In this document: one piece after another, positions 26,975-37,703 of the stretch | Layout of the letters: the number at the start of each line of letters is the position of its first letter | Numbering within the stretch: the stretch's first letter is position 1 | Assembly (NCBI RefSeq): GCF_000306115.2 | Contig: NZ_AKWX02000013.1 | Span: forward strand, 248,001-312,000 | Length of the DNA stretch: 64,000 nucleotides | DNA from: Leptospira wolffii serovar Khorat str. Khorat-H2 | GTDB lineage: Bacteria > Spirochaetota > Leptospiria > Leptospirales > Leptospiraceae | Direction: 5' to 3' | Notes under the pieces: generated by a model | What the model was told of the DNA's origin: nothing | Database searches by the model: none | The model's input: the letters and a program-made list of their open reading frames with translations, nothing else | Translations under genes and position numbers: made by a program

Positions 26975-27232
26975 ATGCAAAATCGCAAACTTTTTGTAGG
27001 AAATCTTAATTACTCCGTCGGCCAAGCCGAAATCAGTGAGTTGTTCTCTAATTACGGCGAAGTATCGTACGTAAAAGTAATCGAAGGCAAAGGATTCGGA
27101 TTCGTCGAAATGGCGAATGACGAGCAAGCTGCTAACGCTAAAAACAGTCTGAACGGAACCGAGTTCAAAGGAAGAACCTTGAATATCGATATCGCTAAGC
27201 CTCAGACTTTCAATAAGCCTAGAAGAAACTAA
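26975..27232 (+). CDS. Single-RRM RNA-binding protein
   Basis: 85 residues from the ATG at 26975 with GAGGAAAG upstream. It is one RNA-recognition motif: RNP2 is KLFVGNL (residues 4-10) and RNP1 is KGFGFVEM (about 41-48), each with the aromatic residues that stack on RNA. The segment between beta2 and beta3 (VKVIEGKGFGF) lacks the 6-8 residue loop found in most bacterial RRM proteins. The short C-terminal tail (AKPQTFNKPRRN) is basic. It probably binds mRNA as an RNA chaperone or cold-adaptation factor, as proposed for cyanobacterial Rbp proteins. It shares a hairpin with the convergent gene. Confidence 0.9.
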   Translation: MQNRKLFVGNLNYSVGQAEISELFSNYGEVSYVKVIEGKGFGFVEMANDEQAANAKNSLNGTEFKGRTLNIDIAKPQTFNKPRRN

Positions 27233-27240
27233 TCCTTTCT

Positions 27241-27272
27241 ATCTCCGGGAGGCCGTGCGGCTTCTCGGAGAT
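27241..27272. terminator. Bidirectional hairpin between convergent RRM and DUF4269 genes
   Basis: A 15-bp stem (with two G-U pairs on one strand) and a 2-base loop lie exactly between the stop codons of the two convergent genes. The T tract is poor on both sides, so termination efficiency is uncertain, but the placement is typical of a shared terminator. Confidence 0.6.
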
Positions 27273-27775
27273 CAGACTATCGTTCCCTTTTTCCTGCCGT
27301 ATTCCAGAAGTGCGGCGTAGGGATCCTTTCCCTCCAAGTCTAGAATTTCTACAAACGATTCTTCCGTGGTCTTGCCGGAGCCTTTGCGCTCTAAAACCTT
27401 CTTCCGAATATTCTCTCCGTTTTCCTCCAATATCTCTTTTTCTATGAGCAGATGTAGGTAAGATATTTGTCTCCGAGTGGGAATGGCCTGGGCCACAATT
27501 TCCACTTTTTCCGACTCCAAATGGAAGCGGCAAACCAGAGAGGGGACACCTCCCAGATTTCTTTCGGACAGCATATAATTAGGAAAATGGGAGAAGCCCT
27601 CTAAAATTCCCACGAGAGAAGGTTGGATATTACAAATGATGTCTATATCGGAATCGGGAAGATCCACGGAAATAGGAATCGAACCTACAAACTCGGGATC
27701 CGAATCCTTTAGTTTGGACAAGATCCCGTGTTTATCCAGTAATTTTACGCATTCGGAATAGCGGTCCGATATCAT
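27272..27775 (-). CDS. DUF4269 nucleotidyltransferase-like protein
   Basis: 167 residues. The N-terminal half has FVGSIPISVDLPDSDIDIIC, a Gly-Ser followed by an acidic DxD pattern as in the nucleotidyltransferase fold. VEIVAQAIPTRRQISYLHLLIEKEILE is characteristic of the DUF4269 family. Members are small cytoplasmic proteins predicted to transfer nucleotides; no substrate is known. The C-terminus GKDPYAALLEYGRKKG also fits. It is convergent with the RRM gene and follows the 27864-28214 gene by about 90 bases. Confidence 0.8.
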   Translation of the reverse strand: MISDRYSECVKLLDKHGILSKLKDSDPEFVGSIPISVDLPDSDIDIICNIQPSLVGILEGFSHFPNYMLSERNLGGVPSLVCRFHLESEKVEIVAQAIPTRRQISYLHLLIEKEILEENGENIRKKVLERKGSGKTTEESFVEILDLEGKDPYAALLEYGRKKGTIV

Positions 27776-27863
27776 GGGTTTTCTGGAATTGATCCAGCCG
27801 AGTCAGGGGCGGTAAGGCCGTAGATGGGTAAGGAAATTCCGGAATCGGAATCCTTATTCTATG

Positions 27864-28214
27864 CTATACTCCTACTTCTTCTTCCGCGTCGTCGTTTTCA
27901 AAAGTCAGGAGTTCCAATAGCTCATTATATGCTCTTTCTTTTTCCTGTACTCCGGTTTTCTTAATGGCCTTCTTCAATACATCATCCCATTTTTTTTGGG
28001 GAAGAATGGCCTGCATTTGCTCGAGTACTTCCAAGACGTCGATATCGTCTTTCGTATTGAAAATCTCGGTTACGTCGTAGCGGAACAATCCGGAAAGTTG
28101 GTCTATAAAATCCCCAACACTACTTCCGTTGCTGGCTCGTCCTTGTAAGGCTTCTTGTTTTTTTTGAGCTTTGCGGAGATCTCTTTCTCGTCTCTCCAAT
28201 TCGGTCCGTTTCAT
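27864..28214 (-). CDS. Conserved hypothetical protein with charged N-terminal helix
   Basis: 116 residues. The start has AGGAGAGGG a suitable distance upstream. Residues 1-25 form a highly charged helix (RTELERRERDLRKAQKKQEAL) likely to be a coiled coil. The middle has SVGDFIDQLSGLFRYDVTEIFN, and the end is acidic (DDAEEEVGV). No membrane segment or known domain. It looks like a cytoplasmic small alpha-helical protein, function unknown. The 248 bases upstream (28215-28462) hold no gene that I can support. Confidence 0.65.
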   Translation of the reverse strand: MKRTELERRERDLRKAQKKQEALQGRASNGSSVGDFIDQLSGLFRYDVTEIFNTKDDIDVLEVLEQMQAILPQKKWDDVLKKAIKKTGVQEKERAYNELLELLTFENDDAEEEVGV

Positions 28215-28462
28215 AAAAGAACCCTCTCCTACCGACTGTACCTACCATCTTTTCGAACCCTGTTTCGTGGCATAGAAAAAACCCTTGGAAAAACCGGGAG
28301 AAAATCGAGGAGGATCGGTCAGTTCCATCTCAAAAGTCCCATTTCCGGCCGAAAAACTGGCCCATTCGCGAAATCCGGTCTTCCGGTCAGGACTTCGGAC
28401 TTATTTATTAGACCGCGGAAAATGAGAATTTATTTCGGAGTTTCGGAAGCAAAAGGCGAGTT

Positions 28463-29983
28463 TCAGCGTTCGCCCATGGCTCCGTTAGGGATTCTATATT
28501 CTGTTTGGATCCTTTTGTTTGCGGAGGAAAGATTTTCCTTATCTAAAACTACATCGGTTCCGTCGTCTAAGCGAACTTCCACGAATCTGGTTCCCGATTC
28601 TTTCACCTGCTTGGCTATGTCTTTGACGGAGCGGACCGGTTTTCCGTTTACGGACTCTACGATTCTTCCTCCGACTTCATGGTATCCGTTATTGGATTCG
28701 TCCGGAATGACTTGGGAAAGTATTACGATCTTTCCTTCCTTACCGGGAGAACTGAACTTATTATAATCGTATAGATAGAGAAGTTTCCGATCCACTTTGG
28801 ATCTCCAATCTTTTCCCCATTCCAAAAGATATCCTTCGGAAAGTTCCACGAAGAGAAAGCCTCCGTTAAAATAATAGTCTGTCTTTAAACCCGGATTTCT
28901 ATGGGGGATTCGGATCGCTGAATAAGGAAAAGGTTTTAATGGTAGCTTGATTTCTGAAGGCTTCTTATCCCGCAAAATAGAAACCGGGATTTCTTTGCCG
29001 ATTTGATAACCGAATTCGTCTCCGGAATGCGCTATATAGGAAAGAACCTGTTTTCCGTATTTTGGATGTTCGAAATATCCTTTAGAATCGATCTTCTTTC
29101 CGCCGAATTCTAGAATCACGTCTCCCGGTTGCAGAACTCCGTCCGCGGAACTGCCCGGCAAAACTTCCGCAACCACGATCCCTCTATCCTTTTCCGTGAT
29201 TCCGTAAAAGTTCTTAGTGGCAGTGTCCGTTACCGGTCTGTAGCGAAAACCTTTGAATGCAATCTCGGATTTTCCGAATTTACCTAGGAATTTTTGGATC
29301 AAAAAGGAAGGAATAGCTCTACCGGAATTCTTATCTCCGGAGAATTCGAAAAGGATTCCGGTTACATTACCGTTTTCTAATAATACTTCCCCGTTGCCGT
29401 TCAATGTCTCCGCGGAATTCACGTCTAAAACGGGTAATTCCACCAAACCTTGCGGATATTGGTCCAAGTCTAGACTGATCAAAGAGCCGGAGGAACTTTG
29501 AATGGATCCGGAATTATCCAATTGGTAGATGGAAACCTGTTTCGGATAGCTGATCGAGGACTGAAACTCCAAGGGGGTCAGATCCTTATAGAATCCTTCC
29601 TCCTCCACTTTCAAAAGTGCTAGATCCGTCTCGGAATCGATTTTAGAAATGATGGCCTTTGTCTCCGCATAAGAGGAGAATTTTTTCACTTCCACCAAGG
29701 TAGAGTAGGCGAGCAGATGAGCCGGTAATAGGATCCTTTCTCCGGGAACTACGATGCCTACTCCTCTCCGAACCCTGGGATTTTTCTTTTTCCAGGGGTT
29801 GAAATAGTCGGGTTCCTGGTAGGATATCTTTACTTGTACGATGCTTTTCTTAAATTCCTCTTCGGATTTGGATATGACGGAATGATCCGCTTTTGGGGGA
29901 GAAGAGGGCTTAGGCTTCTTCTTAGCCTCTATTACGGAAAAAGAAACAAGGATTAGAGCCAGGGAAACGATACGTTGCAACAA
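28463..29983 (-). CDS. HtrA/Deg-like protein lacking the catalytic serine (pseudoprotease)
   Basis: 506 residues with an N-terminal signal peptide (about 1-20) and a trypsin-like domain aligned to the neighbour at 29990-31453. His 89 (LLPAHLLAY) and Asp 120 (SETDLALLK) are kept. The catalytic GNSGG loop is replaced: a gap-free alignment from VNSAETLNGNGEV puts Asn 197 at the nucleophile position. PDZ domains follow (about 240-340, and a second near 400-490 with GGRIVESVNGKPVRSVKDIA). It starts 6 bases after the active protease gene, so both are probably made together. It may be a regulatory or scaffold subunit; this is inference. Confidence 0.78.
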   Translation of the reverse strand: MLQRIVSLALILVSFSVIEAKKKPKPSSPPKADHSVISKSEEEFKKSIVQVKISYQEPDYFNPWKKKNPRVRRGVGIVVPGERILLPAHLLAYSTLVEVKKFSSYAETKAIISKIDSETDLALLKVEEEGFYKDLTPLEFQSSISYPKQVSIYQLDNSGSIQSSSGSLISLDLDQYPQGLVELPVLDVNSAETLNGNGEVLLENGNVTGILFEFSGDKNSGRAIPSFLIQKFLGKFGKSEIAFKGFRYRPVTDTATKNFYGITEKDRGIVVAEVLPGSSADGVLQPGDVILEFGGKKIDSKGYFEHPKYGKQVLSYIAHSGDEFGYQIGKEIPVSILRDKKPSEIKLPLKPFPYSAIRIPHRNPGLKTDYYFNGGFLFVELSEGYLLEWGKDWRSKVDRKLLYLYDYNKFSSPGKEGKIVILSQVIPDESNNGYHEVGGRIVESVNGKPVRSVKDIAKQVKESGTRFVEVRLDDGTDVVLDKENLSSANKRIQTEYRIPNGAMGER

Positions 29984-29989
29984 GATACT

Positions 29990-31453
29990 TTACTCCAAAC
30001 CGTAGGTACTGCGGATTTGCGCGTCCGCTTTTCCGACTTCCTCTCTATCCAAGATGAGCGGAAGTTCCACATCCAAAAACTTAAGTTTGAGAAATCTGGA
30101 TTTGGAATCGGAAACGATTCGTTTCAGATCCGCCAAACTGTCCACCTTCTCTCCGTTTACGGATTCCAGGACTAAGTTCAGATAAAAATCCGCGGAGGCG
30201 TTTACGGGATGAGCGAGTTTTCTGTAGAGGACCACATCGGCCTTTTTAGTTCCGTTGAAGCCGTCTTCTATGAAATAATCGTAACGATATAGAAATTGGC
30301 TGCCGCCGGAAGTATTGCCGCTTCTGCTCCAAGCTCCCAACAAATCCCTGGACATTTCCTGGAAAAGAAGACCACCGATCATGGAATAGTCGAAGGAGAG
30401 ATCGTAGCGATTCCGCATAAAATCGAAATCCGGCATTCTCTTGGCCTTGAATTCCACGGTGATGAGCTTTCCATCCCTAAACACACGGAACCGGATCGGT
30501 TCTCCCGAGTATTTATCGTCTATGGTTTCCGTAAAATCCACACGGGCATCCTTATCCAGGGTGATGGTTCCGTTACGACCGATTGCGAGTCCGTCGACTT
30601 CCGTCAGATAATCGCCTTCTTTCAGGTAACCGTCAGCGGAACCGTGGGGAAGGATACGGGTTACGAAAACTCCTTCCATCCCTTCCGGGATTCCTTTGGA
30701 TTTTCTCAGAGAAGCATTAAAAGAATTGAATGTACCAATTCCTAACTCCACGTATCCGTCGTATTTTCCGTCCTCTATATCCTTTAGAAAATGACGTATG
30801 ACTTTGGTGGGGATGAGATATCCTATATTCTCCCCTTTGGTGGCGACTTGGAAGGCGACTCCGACTACCTTGTCGTTTTGGATTGCCGGCCCACCCGAGT
30901 TCCCCGGATTGATGGCGGCGTCTACCTGCAATACTAGGTGGCTGTCTACCGAAGAATGTTCGTATTTGGATTGTTCCTTTCTGGAAACGATTCCTCGGGT
31001 AACGGAGACCTTATTTCCTCCGATCGGATACCCTACCACGATGAGAGGGGAGTTCAGTTCCGGGATTTCTCCCAAGGTCAATTCTTTGGAGTCCTTATAG
31101 AATTCGGGATCTTCCGCTTCTAAAACGGCGAGATCGCAATCGTGGGCAACATGCAGTACCTTGACTCGATACCATTCCGTTTGGTTGTATCTCTGGACCT
31201 GGATGAACTTGGCGTTGGATATTACGTGGGCATTCGTGAGGATTCTTTTGTTTCCGATCAAAAATCCTGTTCCGGAACTAGCTCGGACTCCGTCCGTGGT
31301 CCAGGGCGTATAAGCGCTAAATGCCTGGGAATATACTTTGATTTGGACAACGGATTTACGAACGCTATCGAAGTCCGTTTTTTCTTCCGCATGCAGATGG
31401 GCATAAAAGAAGAAAGCGAGAATTACTAGATGTAATCTTAGGATTTTTACCAA
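29990..31453 (-). CDS. HtrA/Deg-family PDZ serine protease
   Basis: 487 residues with a signal peptide (about 1-22). The trypsin-like domain has an intact triad: His 76 in RILTNAHVIS, Asp 107 in HDCDLAVLE and Ser 186 in INPGNSGGPA. A PDZ domain follows (about 250-345, with VFVTRILPHGSADGYLKEGD), and a C-terminal region (about 350-480) resembles the second PDZ-like domain of plant Deg9/Deg10. HtrA proteases degrade or refold damaged envelope proteins in the periplasm. It lies 3 bases after apt and 6 bases before its degenerate paralogue. Confidence 0.9.
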   Translation of the reverse strand: MVKILRLHLVILAFFFYAHLHAEEKTDFDSVRKSVVQIKVYSQAFSAYTPWTTDGVRASSGTGFLIGNKRILTNAHVISNAKFIQVQRYNQTEWYRVKVLHVAHDCDLAVLEAEDPEFYKDSKELTLGEIPELNSPLIVVGYPIGGNKVSVTRGIVSRKEQSKYEHSSVDSHLVLQVDAAINPGNSGGPAIQNDKVVGVAFQVATKGENIGYLIPTKVIRHFLKDIEDGKYDGYVELGIGTFNSFNASLRKSKGIPEGMEGVFVTRILPHGSADGYLKEGDYLTEVDGLAIGRNGTITLDKDARVDFTETIDDKYSGEPIRFRVFRDGKLITVEFKAKRMPDFDFMRNRYDLSFDYSMIGGLLFQEMSRDLLGAWSRSGNTSGGSQFLYRYDYFIEDGFNGTKKADVVLYRKLAHPVNASADFYLNLVLESVNGEKVDSLADLKRIVSDSKSRFLKLKFLDVELPLILDREEVGKADAQIRSTYGLE

Positions 31454-31456
31454 GGT

Positions 31457-31990
31457 TCAGTGACCTTCGAACTCGCAGATGGAGAATACATTCACTCCCA
31501 AATCTTTTTGGAGTTTGCCCGCTCCTCCTAGATCAGGAAGATCGATGATGACTCCCGCTTCAGGAACTTCCGCACCTAATTTTTGCAATAATTGCACTGC
31601 GGCGATCATGGTTCCGCCGGTCGCGATTAGATCGTCCATGAGTAGAATTCGATCTCCCGGTTGTACGGAATCTTTATGTACTTCGATGGTATCTTTTCCG
31701 TATTCCAAATCGTATTCCTGAGATACGGTTTCGGAAGGAAGCTTTCCTTTTTTACGGATGGGAATGAATCCCACTCCTAGTTGGAAGGCCAAGGGGGCTC
31801 CGATAATAAAGCCTCTTGCTTCTATCCCGGCGACTTTGGTGATTCCTTTTCCGGTATATCTATCCACGAAAGTACCGATCGTAAGAGCAAGTCCCTCCGG
31901 ATCCAAAAGAAGGGAGGTGATGTCTCGGAATAGAATCCCTTTGCGAGGGTAATCTGGGATGGTTCGGATTTTGCTTTTTACGATGGACAT
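31457..31990 (-). CDS. apt: Adenine phosphoribosyltransferase
   Basis: 177 residues of type I PRTase fold. The N-terminus has [19 protein letters not shown] (adenine and hood region), [19 protein letters not shown] follows, and the PRPP-binding loop is [15 protein letters not shown] near residue 125. The enzyme makes AMP from adenine and PRPP in purine salvage in the cytoplasm. It follows htpX and its terminator, so transcription starts in the 31991-32058 interval, and it is probably co-transcribed with the two HtrA genes that start 3 bases after it, although the functions are unrelated. Confidence 0.95.
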   Translation of the reverse strand: MSIVKSKIRTIPDYPRKGILFRDITSLLLDPEGLALTIGTFVDRYTGKGITKVAGIEARGFIIGAPLAFQLGVGFIPIRKKGKLPSETVSQEYDLEYGKDTIEVHKDSVQPGDRILLMDDLIATGGTMIAAVQLLQKLGAEVPEAGVIIDLPDLGGAGKLQKDLGVNVFSICEFEGH

Positions 31991-32058
31991 GGGTTCGATG
32001 TCCTATTCCATTTTTGCGAAAATAACTAACAATTCTTTTTTCAGGTCCGGAAAGAAGA

Positions 32059-32078
32059 GAGGGCCCTTTCGGGCCCTC
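32059..32078 (-). terminator. Rho-independent terminator after htpX
   Basis: A perfect 8-bp stem GAGGGCCC/GGGCCCTC with a GAAA loop on the minus strand, with A residues before it and a TCTTCTTT-type pyrimidine run after it. It lies 7 bases after the htpX stop and separates htpX from apt. Confidence 0.85.
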
Positions 32079-32085
32079 GTTTTCA

Positions 32086-33003
32086 TCAATAGGCTTTTGC
32101 TCTAAGAGCGGCGATCCTTTCTTCCAAAGGAGGGTGAGTCGCAAATAATGATGCGAGTCCTCCCGCCCGATTGGAAATCTTCAGGGTCGCTAAGGATTCT
32201 CCTCTTTGGTCTACAGGATCCCTAGAAAATGCGATATTTAGCTTTTCCAAAGCGGCGATCATATTATGCCTTCCTGCGAGTTTCGCTCCACCCGCATCGG
32301 CTCTATATTCTCTAGCGCGGGAAACGTAGGCTACCACGATAGAGCCTAGAATTCCGAATACCATTACAAGAACCTGCTGGATCATATATTGCATGAAGAA
32401 CCCTCCGCCGCCTCTTTCTTCTCGGTCGTCTCCTCGGTTGAGTTGGGAAACGATGAGAGTACTCACGATCCACGCGAAGAAGAATACGAAAGAGTTCACC
32501 ACACCTTGCACTAGAGTCATGGTCACCATGTCTCCGTTGGCCACGTGAGAGAGTTCGTGTCCTAGGACTCCGTCCACTTCTCCGCTTTCCATACGGTTCA
32601 GTAGTCCTGTGGAAACGGCGACTAGAGCGCTGTCTCTACTAGGGCCTGTGGCGAATGCGTTGATTTCGGGAGATTCGTAGTATCCCACTTCCGGCATAGG
32701 CAATCCCGCCGCCTCGGAAAGTCTTTGTACTCTCACGAGTAAGTCTCTTTGCCAGCCGCTTGCATTTCTAGGATCGATGACTTGGACTCCCATGGCCATC
32801 TTTGCGGAGAATTTAGAAATCAGTAGGGAAATAAAGGCTCCGCCCATACCCCAGATCGTACACATGACGAGGATTCCTCCGTAGGAAATCCCTGATTTTT
32901 GCAAATAGGCTCCTAAGCCTGAAAAATGCACGATCGCGATAATCGTGGATGTGACCGCGATATTCGTGAGTGCAAATAGTCCGATTCTTCGAACGAGCGA
33001 CAT
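32086..33003 (-). CDS. htpX: HtpX membrane zinc metalloprotease
   Basis: 305 residues. Two N-terminal membrane helices precede the cytosolic catalytic region. VLGHELSHVANGD (about 145) is the HExxH zinc motif, EYRADAGGAKLAGR near 230 supplies the third ligand, and two further hydrophobic helices lie between them. The C-terminus LFATHPPLEERIAALR is typical. HtpX degrades misfolded inner-membrane proteins and acts alongside FtsH in envelope stress. Here it is last in a run with the nucleotide-sugar dehydratase, SspB-like and permease genes, 70 bases after the permease, with a strong terminator behind it. Confidence 0.93.
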   Translation of the reverse strand: MSLVRRIGLFALTNIAVTSTIIAIVHFSGLGAYLQKSGISYGGILVMCTIWGMGGAFISLLISKFSAKMAMGVQVIDPRNASGWQRDLLVRVQRLSEAAGLPMPEVGYYESPEINAFATGPSRDSALVAVSTGLLNRMESGEVDGVLGHELSHVANGDMVTMTLVQGVVNSFVFFFAWIVSTLIVSQLNRGDDREERGGGGFFMQYMIQQVLVMVFGILGSIVVAYVSRAREYRADAGGAKLAGRHNMIAALEKLNIAFSRDPVDQRGESLATLKISNRAGGLASLFATHPPLEERIAALRAKAY

Positions 33004-33073
33004 AGATAAAAGAAACTCCTTTTAGAAGCGTTTAGAGGATGATCCCCCTCCGGCCTTCTAATTCCGGTAGTGA

Positions 33074-34681
33074 TTAGACCGCTCTTGGTTCCTTTCTGAG
33101 AAAAGAAGCGATCAAGAAAAGTCCCGCAAGTAATAAATATCCCTGCGCAAAAGGTCCGAAATTCAGCTCAAAAGGGGTTAGAATCGCGTTTCCTCGTAGG
33201 GAATATGCATGTATAAACCCGGTTCCGGAGAGTATCACCCCGACCAAACTCGCAATAATCGCTTTTTTGAAATCCCGGTCTATGATAAAAGTCGCAATCG
33301 AAGCCCAGACCATGGCCGAGAGAAGAAATCCTTGGGACAGACTTAAAAGCCCTCCGAGTGGATACGGAAAAATCGGTTGGTCCAAAGGAACTTGAGAAAG
33401 CCAGATATTAGGCGTTTGGGAAGCTGCATTGGTTCCTTCTATCGCCTTGGAAAGAATAGGATCCGAGAAATTGAAAGCGCTTTGCAAGAGAAGAACTCCC
33501 CATCCTGCTAGTGCCGGCAAGAGTCCGATCACGACTGCGGGAGCGTGACGAGTGGGAGTCGCCTCGAATGCTTGGGATCCGATTACGATTCCGATCCATA
33601 GAACGATCGCCATTCCCGCTTCGATAGGAACCAGTTTGGATACGAATCCCATGAGTCCCAGAAACGCGATCGCAGTCATGAAGATTCCGTTCAGAGTGGA
33701 GTAGCCGGATCGGGCGCCGAGAGCCTTCCATCCCGGATGCCCTATGTAAATGGTCGTAGGAAAAGGAGATCCGAATAAGGATCCTACTATGGTTCCGACT
33801 CCGTTCGCCATAAGAGAATTACGGGTATTGAATTTATCTCCCGCTGCTTCTGCGGATTCTATATTTTGCAAGGAACCGATTACGTTGAAGATCCCCATAG
33901 GAAGGATGATGGAAAGGTATTCTCGGATATCCGCTTGGCTGAACGCGGAAAATAATTCTCCTCCGCTCCAAACGGGCAGATAGAGTCCGATACTAAAGGA
34001 AGATTTTAACGCATCCGGATCCATCAAAGTCTTTCCGGAAAAATAAGGAGAATACCAAGCGAGTAGCGTTCCCGCAATCACGGAAATCAATCCTCCAGGA
34101 ATCTTAAAAGGAAATACTACCCTTCCGAAATACTGGAGTAGTATGATCCCGAACGGAACGAATGCAACCAGAGGATTCTGAAACGTCCGAATCAGAAAGT
34201 CCATGGAGATAAAGGTGAGCGCAATCCCGGCTAATGCGGAGAGTAAAGCCGCCCTAGGAGTCGCCTTTCTCACTCTCTCCGCTACGAAGGATCCGAAAAA
34301 TTCGATCATACCGGAGAGAAAGCTCGCGAGAAGCCCGACGGACCAAGCTGCCTTATAGCTATTGGTCTTGAGATATACCGGAAACATAATGAAGAATACG
34401 AATGCGAATAGGGAAACCGTATTGATTCCGTAGGGAAGAGCGGTCACATCCGAGCGGTTTTCTTCTAAAGCTAGGCGTCTTGCCTGCCAGGCATAAAACA
34501 GGTTTCCGATCAAAAGGGAAATTGCCGCCCCTGGAATCACGACCTTGAATACGAAATCTTGGGGCATACCGCAAGGACCAGTACAAAGCGCGATCAACAC
34601 CAAGATCTGGATCAGGTTATCGATCATCAATCCGAAGAAGCCGTCCAGGTCTCCGGCAACAAACCATTTGTATTTGCTCAT
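33074..34681 (-). CDS. NCS2/AzgA-like permease
   Basis: 535 residues, about twelve to fourteen membrane helices. The pattern resembles xanthine/uracil and AzgA-type permeases: WFVAGDLDGFFGLMIDNLIQ at the start, RSDVTALPYGINTVSLFAF in the third helix region, and a later GTIVGSLFGSPFPTTIYIG with small residues lining the transport site. The substrate may be a nucleobase or other small anion; it cannot be assigned. It overlaps the SspB-like gene by 4 bases. Its position near apt (purine salvage) is suggestive but they are separated by htpX and a terminator. Confidence 0.7.
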   Translation of the reverse strand: MSKYKWFVAGDLDGFFGLMIDNLIQILVLIALCTGPCGMPQDFVFKVVIPGAAISLLIGNLFYAWQARRLALEENRSDVTALPYGINTVSLFAFVFFIMFPVYLKTNSYKAAWSVGLLASFLSGMIEFFGSFVAERVRKATPRAALLSALAGIALTFISMDFLIRTFQNPLVAFVPFGIILLQYFGRVVFPFKIPGGLISVIAGTLLAWYSPYFSGKTLMDPDALKSSFSIGLYLPVWSGGELFSAFSQADIREYLSIILPMGIFNVIGSLQNIESAEAAGDKFNTRNSLMANGVGTIVGSLFGSPFPTTIYIGHPGWKALGARSGYSTLNGIFMTAIAFLGLMGFVSKLVPIEAGMAIVLWIGIVIGSQAFEATPTRHAPAVVIGLLPALAGWGVLLLQSAFNFSDPILSKAIEGTNAASQTPNIWLSQVPLDQPIFPYPLGGLLSLSQGFLLSAMVWASIATFIIDRDFKKAIIASLVGVILSGTGFIHAYSLRGNAILTPFELNFGPFAQGYLLLAGLFLIASFLRKEPRAV

Positions 34682-35155
34682 TTCTTTGTTTTACTCCCGA
34701 AATCCACTTGGATCACATTATCTTTTCTTTTCGTTCCTTTGGCCTTGGAATCCGAAACCGCTTCGGTCGAATCGGGCGTTTCTTGCGAAGATTCCGCCTT
34801 CGGAGCCGGTTCTTCCGTTTTACCTAGATAGATTCTCATCTGGGTAACCGTTTGCTGGGATTTATCGAAATAGCGGAAAACGCTATCCCAAGGAATGAAG
34901 ACCTGCTCCCAGGTGTAACCGAATTGGAGCTCGGAATACACCCATTGCTCTTCTATTCGGATATCCCTGGCCGCACGCGGTCCTATGACTAGAATGATTC
35001 CGGACTCGGGTTCCTCTCCGACCAATCCTCGTTTACCGATTTTCAGATCCGGATGAGGCATAGCGTGCACATAAAAAGTTCCAAACCTTTCCCAGTAGAC
35101 TGTGAAAAGTTGTTTTTTGAATTCGCGAAGCGCTTGTAGATCCTCTTGATTCGTA

Positions 35156-35163
<8 letters not shown>
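34678..35163 (-). CDS. SspB-like ClpXP adaptor protein
   Basis: 161 residues. The globular part (about 1-115) follows the SspB pattern: an early helix with a Tyr, FYVHAMPHP, IILVIGPRAARDIRIEEQWV matching the I-x-L-N-I-x-P-R-A-V-R segment of SspB, then ELQFGYTWEQVFIPWDSVF matching the F-x-G-x-x-x-x-V-x-V-P segment. A flexible Pro/Glu/Ser/Lys linker (about 115-150) leads to a short C-terminal tail DNVIQVDFGSKTKK, placed like the ClpX-binding tail of SspB. SspB captures ssrA-tagged proteins and delivers them to ClpXP in the cytoplasm. It overlaps the genes on both sides (8 and 4 bases). Recognised from pattern memory, not a search. Confidence 0.7.
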
Positions 35164-37090
<1,927 letters not shown>

Positions 37091-37146
37091 TTTTAGGTTG
37101 CGGAAAAGCGGTACCGGATCGAAGGTTCGAAGGGTTTGCACTTCTC

Positions 37147-37623
37147 GTGAAAGAACTGATTGTCAACCTGCAGGGAAAACTAGATTCTATTCTTGGAAAC
37201 AACTTCCGGGAAAAAACAGATCCTCTACTGCGCTCCGAGCCTTACTATATTCTCCTGGATGCGAACGACTTGCAAGCCTGGGACGAAATCGGGCTCGGAC
37301 TACTGAGAGATTCTTCTACCAGCCACCCTTCTTCTCGTTTTGCGGCTTGCGGACTTTCGGAAATTTTAACGAAAGATTGGGAAAGATTCGGCGTCTCTAG
37401 AACGATTCCTTATTTCCGAACGAGAGAAGACGCTAAAAACTATTTGCTTTCCGGTCGGATCGGAACACCTGTGCATACGATCACCGAAAGTACTGCTGCT
37501 TGTCCCGCCTGTTTACAGATTTTGAGAGTGCAGGGTAAGGGAAACTACAGATGCCCCGCTTGTTCCCACACATTCTATCTGACCGCGGATTATAGAACCG
37601 CAAGTTACGAGAAATTATTCTAA
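37147..37623 (+). CDS. Hypothetical protein with C-terminal zinc ribbon
   Basis: 158 residues from a GTG at 37147; the frame extends to a TTG at 37084, but that would overlap the divergent gene start. The N-terminal 110 residues show no known motif, though PYYILLDANDLQAWDEIGLGL suggests a compact alpha/beta fold. The C-terminus has two Cys pairs, CPACLQIL and CPACSHTF, 14 residues apart, as in a rubredoxin-type zinc ribbon. No membrane segments. It is divergent from the nucleotide-sugar dehydratase with only 56 bases between starts and is followed by the adenylate cyclase. Function unknown. Confidence 0.62.
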   Translation: MKELIVNLQGKLDSILGNNFREKTDPLLRSEPYYILLDANDLQAWDEIGLGLLRDSSTSHPSSRFAACGLSEILTKDWERFGVSRTIPYFRTREDAKNYLLSGRIGTPVHTITESTAACPACLQILRVQGKGNYRCPACSHTFYLTADYRTASYEKLF

Positions 37624-37703
37624 TCCTTTTTCCGGATTTCTTCCGTAAATAAATTTCCGGAATATATGCTTGCCAGAAAAAAATCCCGTGGCTGTCTTTC
37701 TAT

